Part shown: piece after piece, positions 9,513 to 20,857 of the stretch
How positions within the stretch are numbered: the first letter of the stretch is position 1
How the letters are laid out: each line of letters starts with the position of its first letter
NCBI GenBank assembly: GCA_002077065.1
Contig: NAJO01000003.1
Location: 62,001-126,000, forward strand
Source: Cryoendolithus antarcticus
Taxonomy: Eukaryota; Ascomycota; Dothideomycetes; Cladosporiales; Cladosporiaceae
DNA length: 64,000 nt
Reading direction: 5' to 3'
Notes under the pieces: generated by a model
What the model was told of the DNA's origin: nothing
Databases searched by the model: none
Seen by the model: the letters and a program-made list of their open reading frames with translations, nothing else
Translations under genes and position numbers: made by a program

Positions 9513-11704
9513 TCAATCGGCTTCCCACAGTCCGCGAGGATTCTGGCAAAGCCGTCCTTGTTGATGTGCGATGTATACCGCGGCCAGGTGTAGGCCAAGC
9601 AATAGTATGGACGTCCTTGAGTTGAAAGGCATCAGACCCAGATCTATCGCAGCAAGCGCAATGAGTGGATATAGCAGTGTGCTGTTTGCAGCGTATGGTA
9701 AGCACGGCAGGCTTAGCGATGCGAGCTTTATCGCGAATAGACCCAATTGAAGGGCTGGGATGACAACAGGATGATGCAACATTCGAGTGAACACTGAGTA
9801 CGCTGACCGATCCGGTGGCGGTGGCAGCATCAGCCTTGGACTTTGCTGTGGCTCGGGCAGGTGATCGTGTGAATTAGACGTCAGATCGATCTTCCGTGGA
9901 CGCACCACAATCGCAGACGTGTTACCAGCAGGTCCAGTGGCCTCAGGGTTGCGTGGCTTATCGAACTTGATGGGCGAAGGCGATCGCTGTACTCGCTCCT
10001 CGCCAGACCTCTTCCGTCCAGCACTCGATAGACCGAACCGACTCACGAGATTTGACGATTGACGGCGCTGCTGAGACGAAGGTCGCTGTGATGGTGAGTC
10101 GACAGACGCAAATCGTGGCGGACTATCGTCGTCTGTCATTGAGAAGATGTCGCCCAGTCCGGCTTCAGCTTTGATGGTGCGCAGGATCTCTCCGGTAGTC
10201 GGACGTTCGTCAGGATTCGCGGAGAGCAGCCGCTGTAGGAATGCGTACAGCTTGTCCGGTAGGTCCACACGGATGCGAGCTTCTTGATTCAGTCCCTGCC
10301 AGGCACTGATCTCTGTGCGAAGCTCGTCCACGTCTTCGCTGTCCTCTTCGACACCATCTGCACTGCTGTACGGTAGACGGCCGAAGCACATGAAATAAAC
10401 TATCATGCCCAGCGAGAAGATGTCGCTCTTCGTAGTGAAGTCGCCGAATGCGTCTTCAGGCGCACCCTTGCGCAGAACCTCTGGCGCACAATACGATATC
10501 GTGCCAGTGGCTCCTGTGTTTCGTCTCTTTGCGCCTGCAGCTTGGACTTCGCCAAAGTCGGAGATCAGCACTCTTGTTTGGTTGTCGTCATGTTGTAGGA
10601 GACAATTCGAAGGCTTCAAGTCTCGGTGTATGTAGCCTTTGGAGTGTAGATGGTGCAAGCCTGATGTGATGTCTCGGAAGAAAGTGAAGATCTCGTCAAA
10701 CGTGAGCTTACTTGGTCCGCGAAGATCAACGGCTGGTGGTAGCTGCTCCCGAGATCTCCTACGCAGTCGCTCTTGGTGCAGCGACTGTGTTGCGCCATTC
10801 GCATCTTTAGACTGTAGAACATAGTTGTGTAGATCACCACCATTGCAATAGTCCTGCAAGATCCAGAGACACGGCACACTGGGTCCGAACTTCGAAGGCT
10901 GGCAGTCCTCTAGCCATACCCAGTGATAGGGCACCAGATTGGCATGTGGTATCTTCTTGAGAAGCTTTACCTCAACGAGGGTCTTCTCAAGCCATGCATG
11001 ATCGTTGCCGACCGGTATACGCTTGCATGCAAATTCGCCCAAAACTACCCCATCCATAACATGCTCGAGCAGGAGGACCACGCCAAAGCCGCCACGCCCG
11101 AGCTCCTTCATCTCGCGGAAGTTCTGTCGAAAGAATCCAGGAGAGAAGGCGGTGCTGCTGATACCTTGACTTGAGCCTTGAGCTGGCCCACTAGTGACAA
11201 ACTCAGCGCCAGAGGGCAGATCGGCGGCTCCGCTGACCTCCCTTGAGCGGCCAGACCTTATCGCGTGAGGAACTAGCCGAGCTGGTAATGGTGTACCAGG
11301 TGCACTCGCCGAAGGTGAAGGTTGTTGACTAGCAGCCAGCATGCCAAAGTACTCTGAGTCAACGAATGGACCTCGTCGCGCGGTCTGAGGACGGCCGTCA
11401 GGCCAATACTCCTCGGCGGGACCACGACCATCTCGTCTAGACTGATCGTCATCTCGCAATGGTCGGTGGCAATATGGGCACTCGGGTAGGTCTACTGGCT
11501 GCTCCGGAGCAGCGACGACTGACAGGTGTCGAGATGCGTTGTCATACACAACGACTGCATTGCCACGACGTCTAGTACATGATCAGCGGATCTTGTAGGC
11601 TCAAGAGGCTCCGCTGAGAAGAATACTTACAGGACTATCTCACGTTCGCTGTCAGAGGGATATGGGATCAGCGACATCTGCCGTGGGGGCGTCGCGTCAG
11701 CCAT
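9513..11704 (-). CDS. IKS1: Iks1-like Ser/Thr protein kinase with C-terminal membrane segments
   Basis: Exon 1 is 11704-11631 (24 codons plus 2 nt). A 59-nt intron with GTAAGT follows, then exon 2 11571-9513, giving 710 aa. A CPYCHRPL knuckle lies near residue 57. The kinase domain runs from about 175 to 500: GRGGFG glycine loop near 182, HRDLKPSN near 342, DFG near 364, then APE and DIFSLGM. It is active-looking, with an insert between lobes. After a Ser-rich basic linker come two or three hydrophobic stretches (about 625-705), suggesting membrane anchoring. This layout (N-terminal Cys knuckle, kinase, C-terminal hydrophobic tail) is that of yeast Iks1 and its fungal relatives, whose pathway is poorly defined. 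The symbol is by similarity. Confidence 0.85.
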
Positions 11705-11978
11705 GGTGTTGTAGATCCACCTTTCATCTTGTCGCGAGCAATGGAGGCGCAGCTTTTATGTACTGATTTACGACTTCTGCATCTTCACATGCAAGGGACA
11801 AGCCGATCAGCTCAATCTTGAAATATCGTCGCAGTGAGTCTGTTGCAGATGAAGGAAGCAATCAATGAAAAGGCGTCGCGGATGTGAGGAACGAAGCCGG
11901 TTTGCCAAGCCCAAGGTGTAACCACCTCATCGGTGTTCATCTACCTCTCATCGAAGGACAGAAGGCCGTGCCAGTGGT

Positions 11979-12524
11979 CTAGGGTACGATCTCCTTGTCT
12001 TCGAGGAGATCCATCAGCGGCACTCCACTTCCCTTCCATCTGCCATCCCATCGACCCGCTTCTCGCTTCCTATCGACGTACTCCACAGCCTGCCGCTGGA
12101 CCTCATCCCAATCCGCATACCTAGCCGCGACTGCTCTCTGCGTCACGAGCTCCCGGTAGACATCTCGAACCCAGCTAACGCAATTAAAGGTCTCGCTAGC
12201 TTCTGATACCAGCTCCTTTGCATCCGCCACAGGCACGCTTCCAACCAGACGTTGAATCTCGTTGGCAGTCCCTATCACCTTTCCCACTACGACTCGCACT
12301 AACAGACGCTGCTCGCTCTCAAGGTCATCGATTACGACCTTCTCGTAGCGCCATGGTGCTGTTGCCTGTCCAGAATCGTCGATTAGCAGCGTGTTCTTGA
12401 CGTGATGCTTGGTCGTAGGTCCTTCGCCATTCTTAGGCGCGACGAAGAGGGCGTAATGATAAGTTCCTGGGTGTTTCGGGCGGGCGTAAAGAGCTACTTG
12501 GAGGCGACGCTTGTTGCGGGTCAT
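11979..12524 (-). CDS. Conserved fungal protein of unknown function (small, DUF6914-like)
   Basis: A 181-aa ORF. The frame is open upstream to 12620, but the most likely start is the ATG at 12524, giving MTRNKRRLQVALYARP. It contains YHYALFVAPKN, a TKHHVKN segment and a WRYEKV strand, then a helical region with a conserved FNCVSWV around an invariant-looking Cys, ending in charged residues. This resembles a group of short fungal proteins that begin with a strand-rich 'YARP..YHWAL..P' pattern (DUF6914, from memory). No signal peptide or membrane segment is seen. The function is unknown. Confidence 0.7.
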   Translation of the reverse strand: MTRNKRRLQVALYARPKHPGTYHYALFVAPKNGEGPTTKHHVKNTLLIDDSGQATAPWRYEKVVIDDLESEQRLLVRVVVGKVIGTANEIQRLVGSVPVADAKELVSEASETFNCVSWVRDVYRELVTQRAVAARYADWDEVQRQAVEYVDRKREAGRWDGRWKGSGVPLMDLLEDKEIVP

Positions 12525-12924
12525 GCTCCGATGCTTGTGATAACCGAGGTGGGTGAGTCGAAGCAGTGGATGTGAAAAAATGAAGTAAGGTAAGTCTAGG
12601 AAAAGAAAGGGCTGTGCCACTTACACGCATCATGCACAGTCATATCAAGGAGCAGTGAGTGGTTAGGTACCTGATCCATGGGTGACTTTGGTGCTTCTTC
12701 TCGATCTTCTTACACATTGCATATTTGTACATACGACACTGAAGTCGCACATCTGCGTCCGCAGTGCGCTTCCTGGTCATCGTCGTCCTCGCCAATCAAG
12801 AGTAGAGTGTCTGAAGTCGGACCAAAGACCGCGCCGAATGACGCCCGCTATGCATCCCATCCTCCAGAACGCCATGTCTATCACCTCAGAACCTGCCATG
12901 AAGTTGCCAGCCACCGTATACCAA
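12525..12924. other. Intergenic between unknown small gene and TIM17
   Basis: About 400 bases separating two minus-strand genes. The plus-strand ORFs here are antisense shadows or random. No RNA or repeat recognised. Confidence 0.5.
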
Positions 12925-13544
12925 TCACGCCAGCGCACCCAAGGGTCCCTCACTCCCCAAGCTCGGCTGACTGGGTGGTGGCGGCGGCATCTCCAGCCTC
13001 GTGTTCTCGGCCATCATCCTCTGAAACCCGATCCCGACACCCTCAATGACTGCCAGCAGAATCGCACAACCGATAGCACCGTTTCTTATCGCTCGTGGTC
13101 CTCCTCGTACTGCGAGCGCGCCACCCGTGAAGAAGCCAGCGATAATGGCATTCCAGGGATCTTCCTTCTTTCGCACGCCCTTGACGGCGCAGTCGAATGT
13201 GCTGAACATGCCGCCCCAGACACCGAAGTTGCCGCCGAGGACGGGTGCGCGGGCTTTGATCGCTGTGAGGGCTGCACGAATGCATCAGTATAGGCGAGAT
13301 GATGTCGATCGGTTATCCTGTATACCTCCTATTCTTCGCTCGCCGTAGGGACTATTCCTGTAGCCTTTCACGCCGTGCCATACTGCTCCTCCTATCGCCT
13401 GCGTCGAGTGTTAGTGGTTGCTCCTGCACCTTCGTCCTTTCTCGAGTTGCGCACCCCCATACAGAACGCTCCTCCGAAATCTGATAATGCGACCCATGGA
13501 CACGGATCTCTTGAATGATCTAGCCCATGTCCTTGCTCTGCCAT
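12925..13544 (-). CDS. TIM17: Mitochondrial inner-membrane translocase subunit Tim17
   Basis: Three exons, 13544-13455, 13398-13326 and 13271-12925, with introns of 56 and 54 nt, give 169 aa. The joined protein follows Tim17 closely: [95 protein letters not shown]. Four hydrophobic Gly-rich segments form the Tim17/22/23 fold. The conserved Cys pair near residues 15 and 28 and the FDC Cys are visible. Tim17 is the core channel-forming subunit of the TIM23 presequence translocase. The start at 13544 adds seven residues (MAEQGHG) to the usual N-terminus. It is divergent from TFB3 with about 290 bases between starts. Confidence 0.95.
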
Positions 13545-13836
13545 GATCGCAAAACTGTGGGTGTGGAGTCTAAGAAAGGCGCGCGGGACTCAGTGAGCCA
13601 GAGGGACGATGGCGAGGACAATCTATGGGCTAATAGCGATCGAAATGATGATGCGATGGAATGAGGGTACGGTTGAGATGGCAGCAGCAGTGTTCAAGTA
13701 TTCATTCGATGATCTCACATGTCGAGGTCCAAAGTATTTCCCTTAGGCAAGCGCGATCGGCACTCCCGAAACTCCCCGCTGTGACACTCTATAGACATTA
13801 CTACTCATACCCAAGTTCTCTGACTTCTACAACATC
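13545..13836. promoter_or_regulatory. Short divergent intergenic region TIM17/TFB3
   Basis: Only 292 bases lie between the TIM17 start codon (minus) and the TFB3 start codon (plus), so both promoters must fit or overlap here. No single factor site can be named from sequence alone. Confidence 0.55.
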
Positions 13837-14958
13837 ATGTCTCGGCCCAAGCCAGACCCAGTGCCCAAGCGGCCGACTGGCACTGGCGGTGGTGGTGGCG
13901 GCACAGCAGACGAGACCTGCCCGGTCTGCAAATCCTCTCGCTATCTAAACCCGTCCCTCCGCTTCCTAGTGAACCCAGAATGCTACCACAAGATGTGCGA
14001 GTCCTGCGTAGACCGCATCTTTGGCCACGGACCTGCCCAGTGTCCTATAGCAGGCTGCAAGCGCACACTCCGCAAACATCGTTTCCGCGAGCAGACCTTT
14101 GAGGACATTAAGGTGGAGAGGGAGGTTGACATCAGGAAGCGGATAGCGACCGTGTTCAACAAGCGGGAGGAAGACTTCGAGGATTTGAGAGCGTGGAATG
14201 ACTATCTGAACGAGGTGGAGGATGTGACGTTCAATCTTGTGGAGGGCGTGGATGTGGAGGAGTCAGAAATGCGACTGGAGAAGTATGCCAAGGCGCATCG
14301 GGAGGAGATTAAGGCGAATGCACGAGAAGATAGTGGGGCGAGCTACAAAGAATTGCAAAAAGAGGAGAGGGACGCTGCGAAGGTACGACGGGCGGCAGCG
14401 AGGAGGGAGGAGGATGAGGAGAAGAGGGCACAGGTGGAAGATCGTAAGGATCTACTGCAGAGGCTCGCCACTGGGAAGGAGGATGCGGAGACGGTGGCGA
14501 AGGAAGGCCAGAAAGTGCAGTTGAAGCGGAGGATGGATCGGCAGGCTGCTGAGGAGCGGCAAAGATTGCTGAACGCTGCGCCGGACGAGTCGCGCAATGG
14601 TAGCTCGAATATGGTCATCAAAGGTCTCAAGGCACGAGGACCGGCGCCGCCTGAAGCACCCATCGATCCTTTTGGTGGACTCAGCTTCGAAGGACGGCAG
14701 TACTACAGCATACAGGATAACTACGTCGCTGAGTCGCTGCAGACGCATCTCCGAGACCCCAAGCTCAAGGCCGGGGGCTACAACGTTTTCGAGCAGTATA
14801 CCGGACGGGCGCTCTGCGAAGCGTTTGCTGGACTGGGCGTCTTCATCGGCGACGAGATTACCGCGCAAGACCGAGTAGAAGAGGAGCCGGATGTCATGGC
14901 CACTGCTAAGGCCGGTCTGGGCGTGCAGAAGGATGTGAAGATGGAAGATCCATTCTAA
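13837..14958 (+). CDS. TFB3: TFIIH/CAK assembly factor Tfb3 (MAT1)
   Basis: A single-exon ORF of 373 aa. The N-terminal C3HC4-type RING is visible at about residues 26-75: CPVCKSS, then CYHKMCESCVDRIF and CPIAGC, followed by LRKHRFREQTFEDIKVERE, a hallmark of MAT1/Tfb3. The middle is a long charged coiled-coil (about 170-270). The C-terminal part, FGGLSFEGRQYY and the Pro/Leu-rich end, is the CAK-anchoring region. Tfb3 joins the Kin28/cyclin-H module to core TFIIH for transcription initiation and nucleotide excision repair. An uninterrupted frame, conserved start and usual family length make this assignment firm. Confidence 0.94.
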   Translation: MSRPKPDPVPKRPTGTGGGGGGTADETCPVCKSSRYLNPSLRFLVNPECYHKMCESCVDRIFGHGPAQCPIAGCKRTLRKHRFREQTFEDIKVEREVDIRKRIATVFNKREEDFEDLRAWNDYLNEVEDVTFNLVEGVDVEESEMRLEKYAKAHREEIKANAREDSGASYKELQKEERDAAKVRRAAARREEDEEKRAQVEDRKDLLQRLATGKEDAETVAKEGQKVQLKRRMDRQAAEERQRLLNAAPDESRNGSSNMVIKGLKARGPAPPEAPIDPFGGLSFEGRQYYSIQDNYVAESLQTHLRDPKLKAGGYNVFEQYTGRALCEAFAGLGVFIGDEITAQDRVEEEPDVMATAKAGLGVQKDVKMEDPF

Positions 14959-15184
14959 TCTGATCTGAGTGTGCTACTTGGCGCTTACGAGAATATGACA
15001 TGGGAGTTATATGGATGGGAGATACCCCTTGGCATTGTTTAGCGATGGCGCATGATATGTAAGCCTGTAACCCTGATTGCGCACCCGTGAGAGGCAGATG
15101 CTACTCTTCACTCGCCGCGCGACGGGAAGAGTCCAAGGTTCGAAGCTGAGCTGCGTAGTCGATGCATGACCCACTCTGAGCTAT

Positions 15185-17239
15185 CTATCTCTCCCCAGTC
15201 TCCCGCAACTCGAAGATCGTAGACGACCCTGGCACTTCATTCACAGGCGTGCCAGCCAACTCGTACCTCGCGCTCCCGCGGTGCTGATACCGCCCGTCTG
15301 CTGACAGCTCGCTGAGTAAGGATCCTCGTGGGTCGTATTGTGGCGCAGGCGAGCCTCTTAATTCGTAAGAATCGTGTTTGCCGCCGTATTGCTGCGCTGG
15401 CGAGCCCTTCAATTCATGAGCGTCGTGTTTGTCATTGTAGTGCTCTTCTGCGACGTCGAGAGTTGCTTGCGTCTCACCCGCTGTCGCGGCTGAGAGATGA
15501 CCCTGTTGTCGGCGTCGACGTTTGCGAATCAGCCAGACCGTGATTAGTACGAGAAAGATTAGAACGATTGCCCCACCGACAGCGATACCCGCGATTGCGG
15601 CTTTACTCAGTCCAGGCGCAGGCGATCCGCCTATGGTGACGAGATCGACGGCTTTCCAGTCAATCGGGAACAGAGCTTGAGCTACCGAGAAACTCTGCTT
15701 GTCGTAGTCTGCGGTGACATATGCAGCTTGCAGGAATGCGCGACCTAGGGTGTATTGTGTTGAGTTCTGGGCTTGCTTCAGAGGAAAGTACCTCGAGCCG
15801 GACGGATACAATGGCGCGCTCGCGGTTAGATCCAGTGCGGCGTAAGGTATACTTATAGAGACCAATGGACCGCTGATGTTAGACGGACTGGAAAGCTTGA
15901 ATTGGAATGTCGGGTTGTGTGCCGCTAGCGTTGCATGAACAAAGTCATCGATCAAGTAGAAACTCGCAGTGTCGTTCCAGGTAAGGTTGAATGCTTTCTC
16001 GAATTGTTCACATACTGCAACCGGTAGCCACAGCTCTGTCACCATGGAGTCGATGAAGATGGATATGGGTTCGGTCGAGAGAAGTGTGGTGCCCTCTGAA
16101 TCATAGGTGATCGACAACAATTGGACAACAAGATCGCGAGAGATGTCCGGGCCGAATGGCACGTCGTGTAGTGTGTTGCTGGAATCAATGCGAGCCTTGT
16201 CGTAGCCACCCAGCGTCAGGCTCCCGTACACTGGGGTCTCAAGGTAGGCCGCGCCAGCTGTATACCCCCAAGAGGGTCCTGGGATTGCACTCCGGTTCAC
16301 CAGATTGCCAATGAGACTCGGAATCGGTGCGTCACTGGTCCTGCAGGACTTTACGTCAGCCATTGCAACACAGAAAATTCATGAGACTGACGAGAAATTG
16401 AATGCGTATGGACTTAGACCCAGATAGCCAACAAACCAGTCATTCGATTGGTATGCGGCGATGAGCTGTTTTCCAATGATGGGCATGCCAGAGCCTACGA
16501 GCCCAAGCTGTATGTCGTCGAAGCCATAGTATGCACTCAGAGCATTGGTCAGCATCATGTATTGGGCATTCACAAGTATAGACTACGCACGTGCCATAGA
16601 GACCTAAGATACTCTCTTCGTAGGTCACAAGGCTATAAAGGACGTCTTTGCCGAGCGAATCTGCCAACCATGATGTGGATTGATTGCGAGCGAACAGTCC
16701 GCCGCGGATACTGGCACAGTCCGTGATATTCGCGTTAGCGCCAGTGCATCCTTCAGGCTGGATGACCTGTAAATTATAGTGATGTCAGTCATGCGAAGCC
16801 TTGTCTCTGATCTTGAGCATCGGTGAGGGAATCCCATTAAAGTGGATGCATGTTGTTAATGTTGTTCATGTTGTCTCGAGCTCGCATCGGCGGAACTTAA
16901 TCCCGTTCGTATTCATTGGATAGCTCCAATGTCCAGATGATGCACTGTCGCTAGCACGCGAAACAGATTGGTAGACTGACCCATGGCATGTTGGCGGCAG
17001 TGGCAGAGGTCCCTGGGAGCAGTTGTACCGATTGTCTCGGTGTCCCGAGCGTCACCCAAAACGTCGACCATCGGCCATCGTCGCCGATACTGCCATGAAT
17101 TAGCCTTCTCCGATCTAACGAACGTCAATCTGGACTGGACAACAGACAAGAATTCGCTCGGTGGTATGCTGATGGCTTTTGACGACACAGCTGCCATAGG
17201 ACCACCCAGCAAGAAGATTGCCAGACTCACCGATGCCAT
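15185..17239 (-). CDS. Pepsin-like (A1) aspartic-protease fold membrane protein, catalytic site degenerate
   Basis: Five exons: 17239-17148, 17089-16981, 16766-16591, 16535-16392 and 16340-15185 (introns of 58, 214, 55 and 51 nt), giving 558 aa. A signal peptide (MASVSLAIFLLGG) leads to PPSEFF-IGDDGRWSTFWVTLGTP, the usual N-lobe start of fungal pepsins. Then come EGCTG, RGGLFARNQS, ESILGLYG, YYGFDDIQLG, GYLGLSP and VYGSLTLGGYD. However, the first active-site DTG is replaced by a PGTS stretch, and the second site reads IDSMVTELWLP, keeping one Asp but not the DTGS motif. A single transmembrane helix lies near residues 440-465 (AIAGIAVGGAIVLIFLVLI), followed by RKRRRR and a repetitive cytosolic tail. 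It is probably a non-catalytic surface or sensor-like protein. The 214-nt intron is the least certain junction. Confidence 0.8.
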
Positions 17240-17935
17240 GTTCAGCAAGAAATGTGCTACGACGAGCCGCAAGGGCTGAACAGCAGTACTTCACCCCAGT
17301 ACACAGACCGCACCGAGTGTTCATGGCTACTTGAGCACTCAGCCTCGGAGACAGCCTCGACGCGGCAGATGCATGTACTCGAGGGTGCCACGCATCGTGT
17401 AGTGATTCGTGGTCCCGGTGGGGGTTATGCATTGTTCCTGCAAGGCTGAGGACAACAGCAAGCCAGATCTACAAGCTCGCGATGGCGTATTCTAGAGCAC
17501 TTTCCCTTTTCCTACGCCTCTACATTGTTTTCAGATCACTTGCGGCACCCATTCTGACGGTTCTTGTGGTGGGATGATTGATGAAAGGTGAACTGTCCTG
17601 TCGGCGCAGACTAATATATTGTACAAGCCTCGGAACGTCTCCAGGTCGCGCTGCCGGCCAGCTCATTGCCAAGAAAACAGCTCTCAGCCTCGTCTGCCTC
17701 AGTGTCGATGAGCGTGCCGCGCAAGTGCAGGTGTTTATCGATTATTCGAAGCTAACGCCAGTGTCTGCCTCTGAGCCATGCAGCGCCGCATGTAGAGCCA
17801 GATTTGGACGAAGGGAGAATCCACGGCAGGTCCTTGCCCATATAGCATGGCTGTGCCATCTCGTGAGTGTCTCTATCGTGGTCAGCCACTTCTTCCACGG
17901 CAAAGCTTGGGATCACTCGTGGTGCGAGTCCAATC
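17240..17935. promoter_or_regulatory. Divergent intergenic region between two surface-protein genes
   Basis: About 700 bases between the starts of the minus-strand pepsin-like gene and the plus-strand Ser/Thr-rich gene. ORFs here lack family similarity. It should contain both promoters. Confidence 0.5.
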
Positions 17936-19945
17936 ATGTCCATTACTTGCTATACTCTAGGCGTTGCTTTCCTGTTCTGTCCTATAGTGTTCGGATGGGG
18001 AGAGAAGGGAGCGGAGGGCTGGGGTCGTAAGTTGCGGAGCACGTAAGATGCGCCAATGTGCTCATACCTCCTCAGATCCTGTTGGCTGGAACACGACATC
18101 CTGCTCTTCGACAACATCGACAACACGGTACGAGTCTAAGACAATCCATATTTCTCCTTCTTCTGAAACATTGTCCACGTCCTGCACATCAACCACACCA
18201 AGCTCGTCAACTACATGGACGACTTCGACGAGACAAGTCCCATGGACCAAGAGTACATCAACGATATCCTATACATCGACTACCACCAGAACATGGACTA
18301 CACCGATCTCATACTCGACGAGTCCGAGCGTTTCAAGCACATCGTGCCCCTCTACTACATCGACCACGCACAGCCCATATTCAACCCCGAGTGTATATAT
18401 AACTCGAAGTACGCATACAAAGCCTACCACATGGTCAAAACCCTTCTATCATATGTCCTACAACACGACTACTTCCGCTACTAGCACGTCGAGCACCCCT
18501 AGTATCCACACTACTCTCAAGTCAGCGACGACTCCTCCATTGACATCTCATTATCCTCCAACAACGACTCATACGATCCCGAGTACATCTGGGATAACCA
18601 GCACACCAAACACGCCAAGTGTCTCCACCACGAGGACTCCTCCAAGTGAGCTGAGTACAACGAATGAAACCCCAACGACCACACCTTTAGCCACAAGTTC
18701 GATGACTAAGGCTCCGATGGGACTCACAGCGTCGGTAAGTGCTTGCTATGGTCATGATTCCGAATTCCTATTCAGTCTGTGACCAGAAAATCTCAAGCAC
18801 GCCGACTCTACCAATTACTACAAGAACATCTGGGACCACATCGTTGACCATACCTACAGCCACGAATGAGACTCCTAACGTAAGTCTTCGCTTTGACTAT
18901 GCGTCTGACTCCGCTGATCAATTGGCGTGCTGCTTCATAGCGTGTGGAGAGCACAATCACACCTGTTGCAACATCATCGGCCACATCGTCCGCAGCTCCT
19001 TTCCATCTCACTGCGGTGGTGAGTCATCCTTCATCCTACTACTAAGTGCACAGATTACTGACTATCCGGCGTGCTGTCGTATCAGCCTGTGACCAGCACA
19101 AGTACGACTACGCAAATATTTACCGTGACCTCATTTGTTACTCCCCCGGTGAGGACCTACGGTACATCTCAATGCCTGCATACCCGCTGACATCGGCTCG
19201 CTGCCACGCCAGACCGTGACGAGCGCGAGTTCTTCTGCCACCGTAGCTCCGGCAAACTTGACTCCAGAGATCGTTACAGTAAGTCCCAGCGAAATAAATA
19301 GGCGCATGATCGCCTCCACTGACTCGACTTCCAGCCGTCAACACCAAGCCCAACGTTGCCTGTCCAGACAACGATTACAGTGAGTCTAGATTCATCCGTG
19401 CCAAGAACGATAGCATTCACTGACGTCCGTGATTCTTCTAGTTGGCCCCTCCACTCGTACCACCACCTCAGGAGCCGTCGCCACCGCCATCTACTCCAAG
19501 CACCTCGACAACAATCCCAAGTAGTACCGCTGTTCCTTTGTCCGAAGTAGTGACTACATCGCCGTCGACATCCCCTACAAGATCGACATCAACTCAGACC
19601 GCGCCCCCTACTACACAATCTACTACACCTGCGATCACGCCGACGATTCCGCCTACGAACAAGCCCACGACAGCGGCGACGGCACCGACGACCACAACAA
19701 CAATGATGCCGACTCCGAAACCGCCAGCGCCTACGACTTCGACAACGCTTGTCACCGCCATTGTGCCCGTGACTATCAGCAGCAGCAAGCCAAACATAGC
19801 TTCGCCTACATCCAAGTCGACACCATCGACTATTATATCTCCCGCGCAATACACGGGTGGCAGTGCGGGGTTATCTAGCGGAATATCCCTAGCACTACTC
19901 ATCGTTTTCTGGAACTGTGTGCTACTTATTACTGGCACGTTGTAG
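17936..19945 (+). CDS. Ser/Thr-rich mucin-like GPI-type cell-surface protein, eight exons
   Basis: Exons: 17936-18026, 18076-18734, 18787-18879, 18941-19018, 19086-19148, 19213-19278, 19335-19379, 19442-19945, totalling 532 aa. Exon 1 supplies a signal peptide (ITCYTLGVAFLFCPIVFGWG) that would be missed if the gene were started at the longer ORF. The rest is almost entirely Thr, Ser and Pro, as in heavily O-mannosylated wall proteins. The C-terminus has a small-residue site (YTGGSAG) followed by a hydrophobic tail (SLALLIVFWNCVLLITGTL) typical of a GPI signal. After the first (phase 1) intron, all six remaining introns are phase 0 and 52-67 nt long, and the five inner exons are only 45-93 nt. 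No catalytic domain is seen. Probably a wall adhesin or stalk protein; function unknown. Confidence 0.75.
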
Positions 19946-20857
19946 CCCTCAAAGCAAGCTGACTGTGCTCGCTCAATCTTGTTGTCAGATCGCATAGCAG
20001 CAGACTAGACTACCGTCATCCTTCATAAATGGTTAGGCGCAGGAGTTCGGAAATGGGCAAGGTGCGTCCAAAGTGTTCGTAATGTCAATGCAGTGGTGTC
20101 AGCTACTATTTCCACTCTTTTGAGTCAGTCTTGGTGTATCACCTCGGCCTCAGGGGCATGAGCGTGTAGTGATAGGAACCAGCGTTGGGCTGCTCCTCGT
20201 TAAAGCGTTTAATCTGCGATTGGCCGTTAAAGTAGGCTCGAACGCAGTAGAGCACTTCCGTGGGGCTGAAAGAAGGCATTGTGGCTACATGAGTCCAAGA
20301 GTCGATGATCACACACACCTTCCAGTTGTAAGCCTGTCGCCTTAGCTGCGAACCCTTTCGAAGCAAATGCCACGCTCTCCTCCGCACTTGGACGGATCAG
20401 CTCCTTTGTATGTATCCTGTAGCCGGAGTGCCGCCGTTGATCTGACCTGACTCGTGAAGACCCGTCAGTACAATCAGGATCGAGGTAACGACCATATTGG
20501 CGAAGACATGACCCTCTTGTACTCCGTGCAACCAACGCTCACTCAGCTTCAATTCACCCCTGCTCACATATCGCTGGCACGAAACACACGCCACGCAGAT
20601 CGACAGGTACCAGATCTAAATAAAGTTATAAGGTCAGCGCCGCGCCCGCGGCGCCTTGCGAGAACGACATCAGCGCGAACCTTTTAACACGCGTGGCCAA
20701 GCTGCCGTACACAGCCGGCCGGAGTTTGAAACATCACGGACTGCGCACGCGATGTGTAGTGACTGTTGTCAGCCTAGTAATGTAGGATCGCATCTCTTTG
20801 GGTCTTCTCCTCCTCTCTTACATTCGCTTCGTTACGGGATTATAGGGTAGAGCAGAT
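19946..20857. other. Intergenic with an uncertain minus-strand coding stretch
   Basis: About 900 bases. On minus, around 20500-20139, there are overlapping open frames without a clean ATG-to-stop model. One frame reads a hydrophobic start (MVVTSILIVLTGLHESG) near 20492; another reads PTEVLYCVRAYFNGQ and ends GSYHYTLMPLRPR at 20139. These may be exons of a small secreted protein or its remains, but I could not join them in phase. The plus side from about 20600 is the upstream region of the phospholipase gene. Confidence 0.35.
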
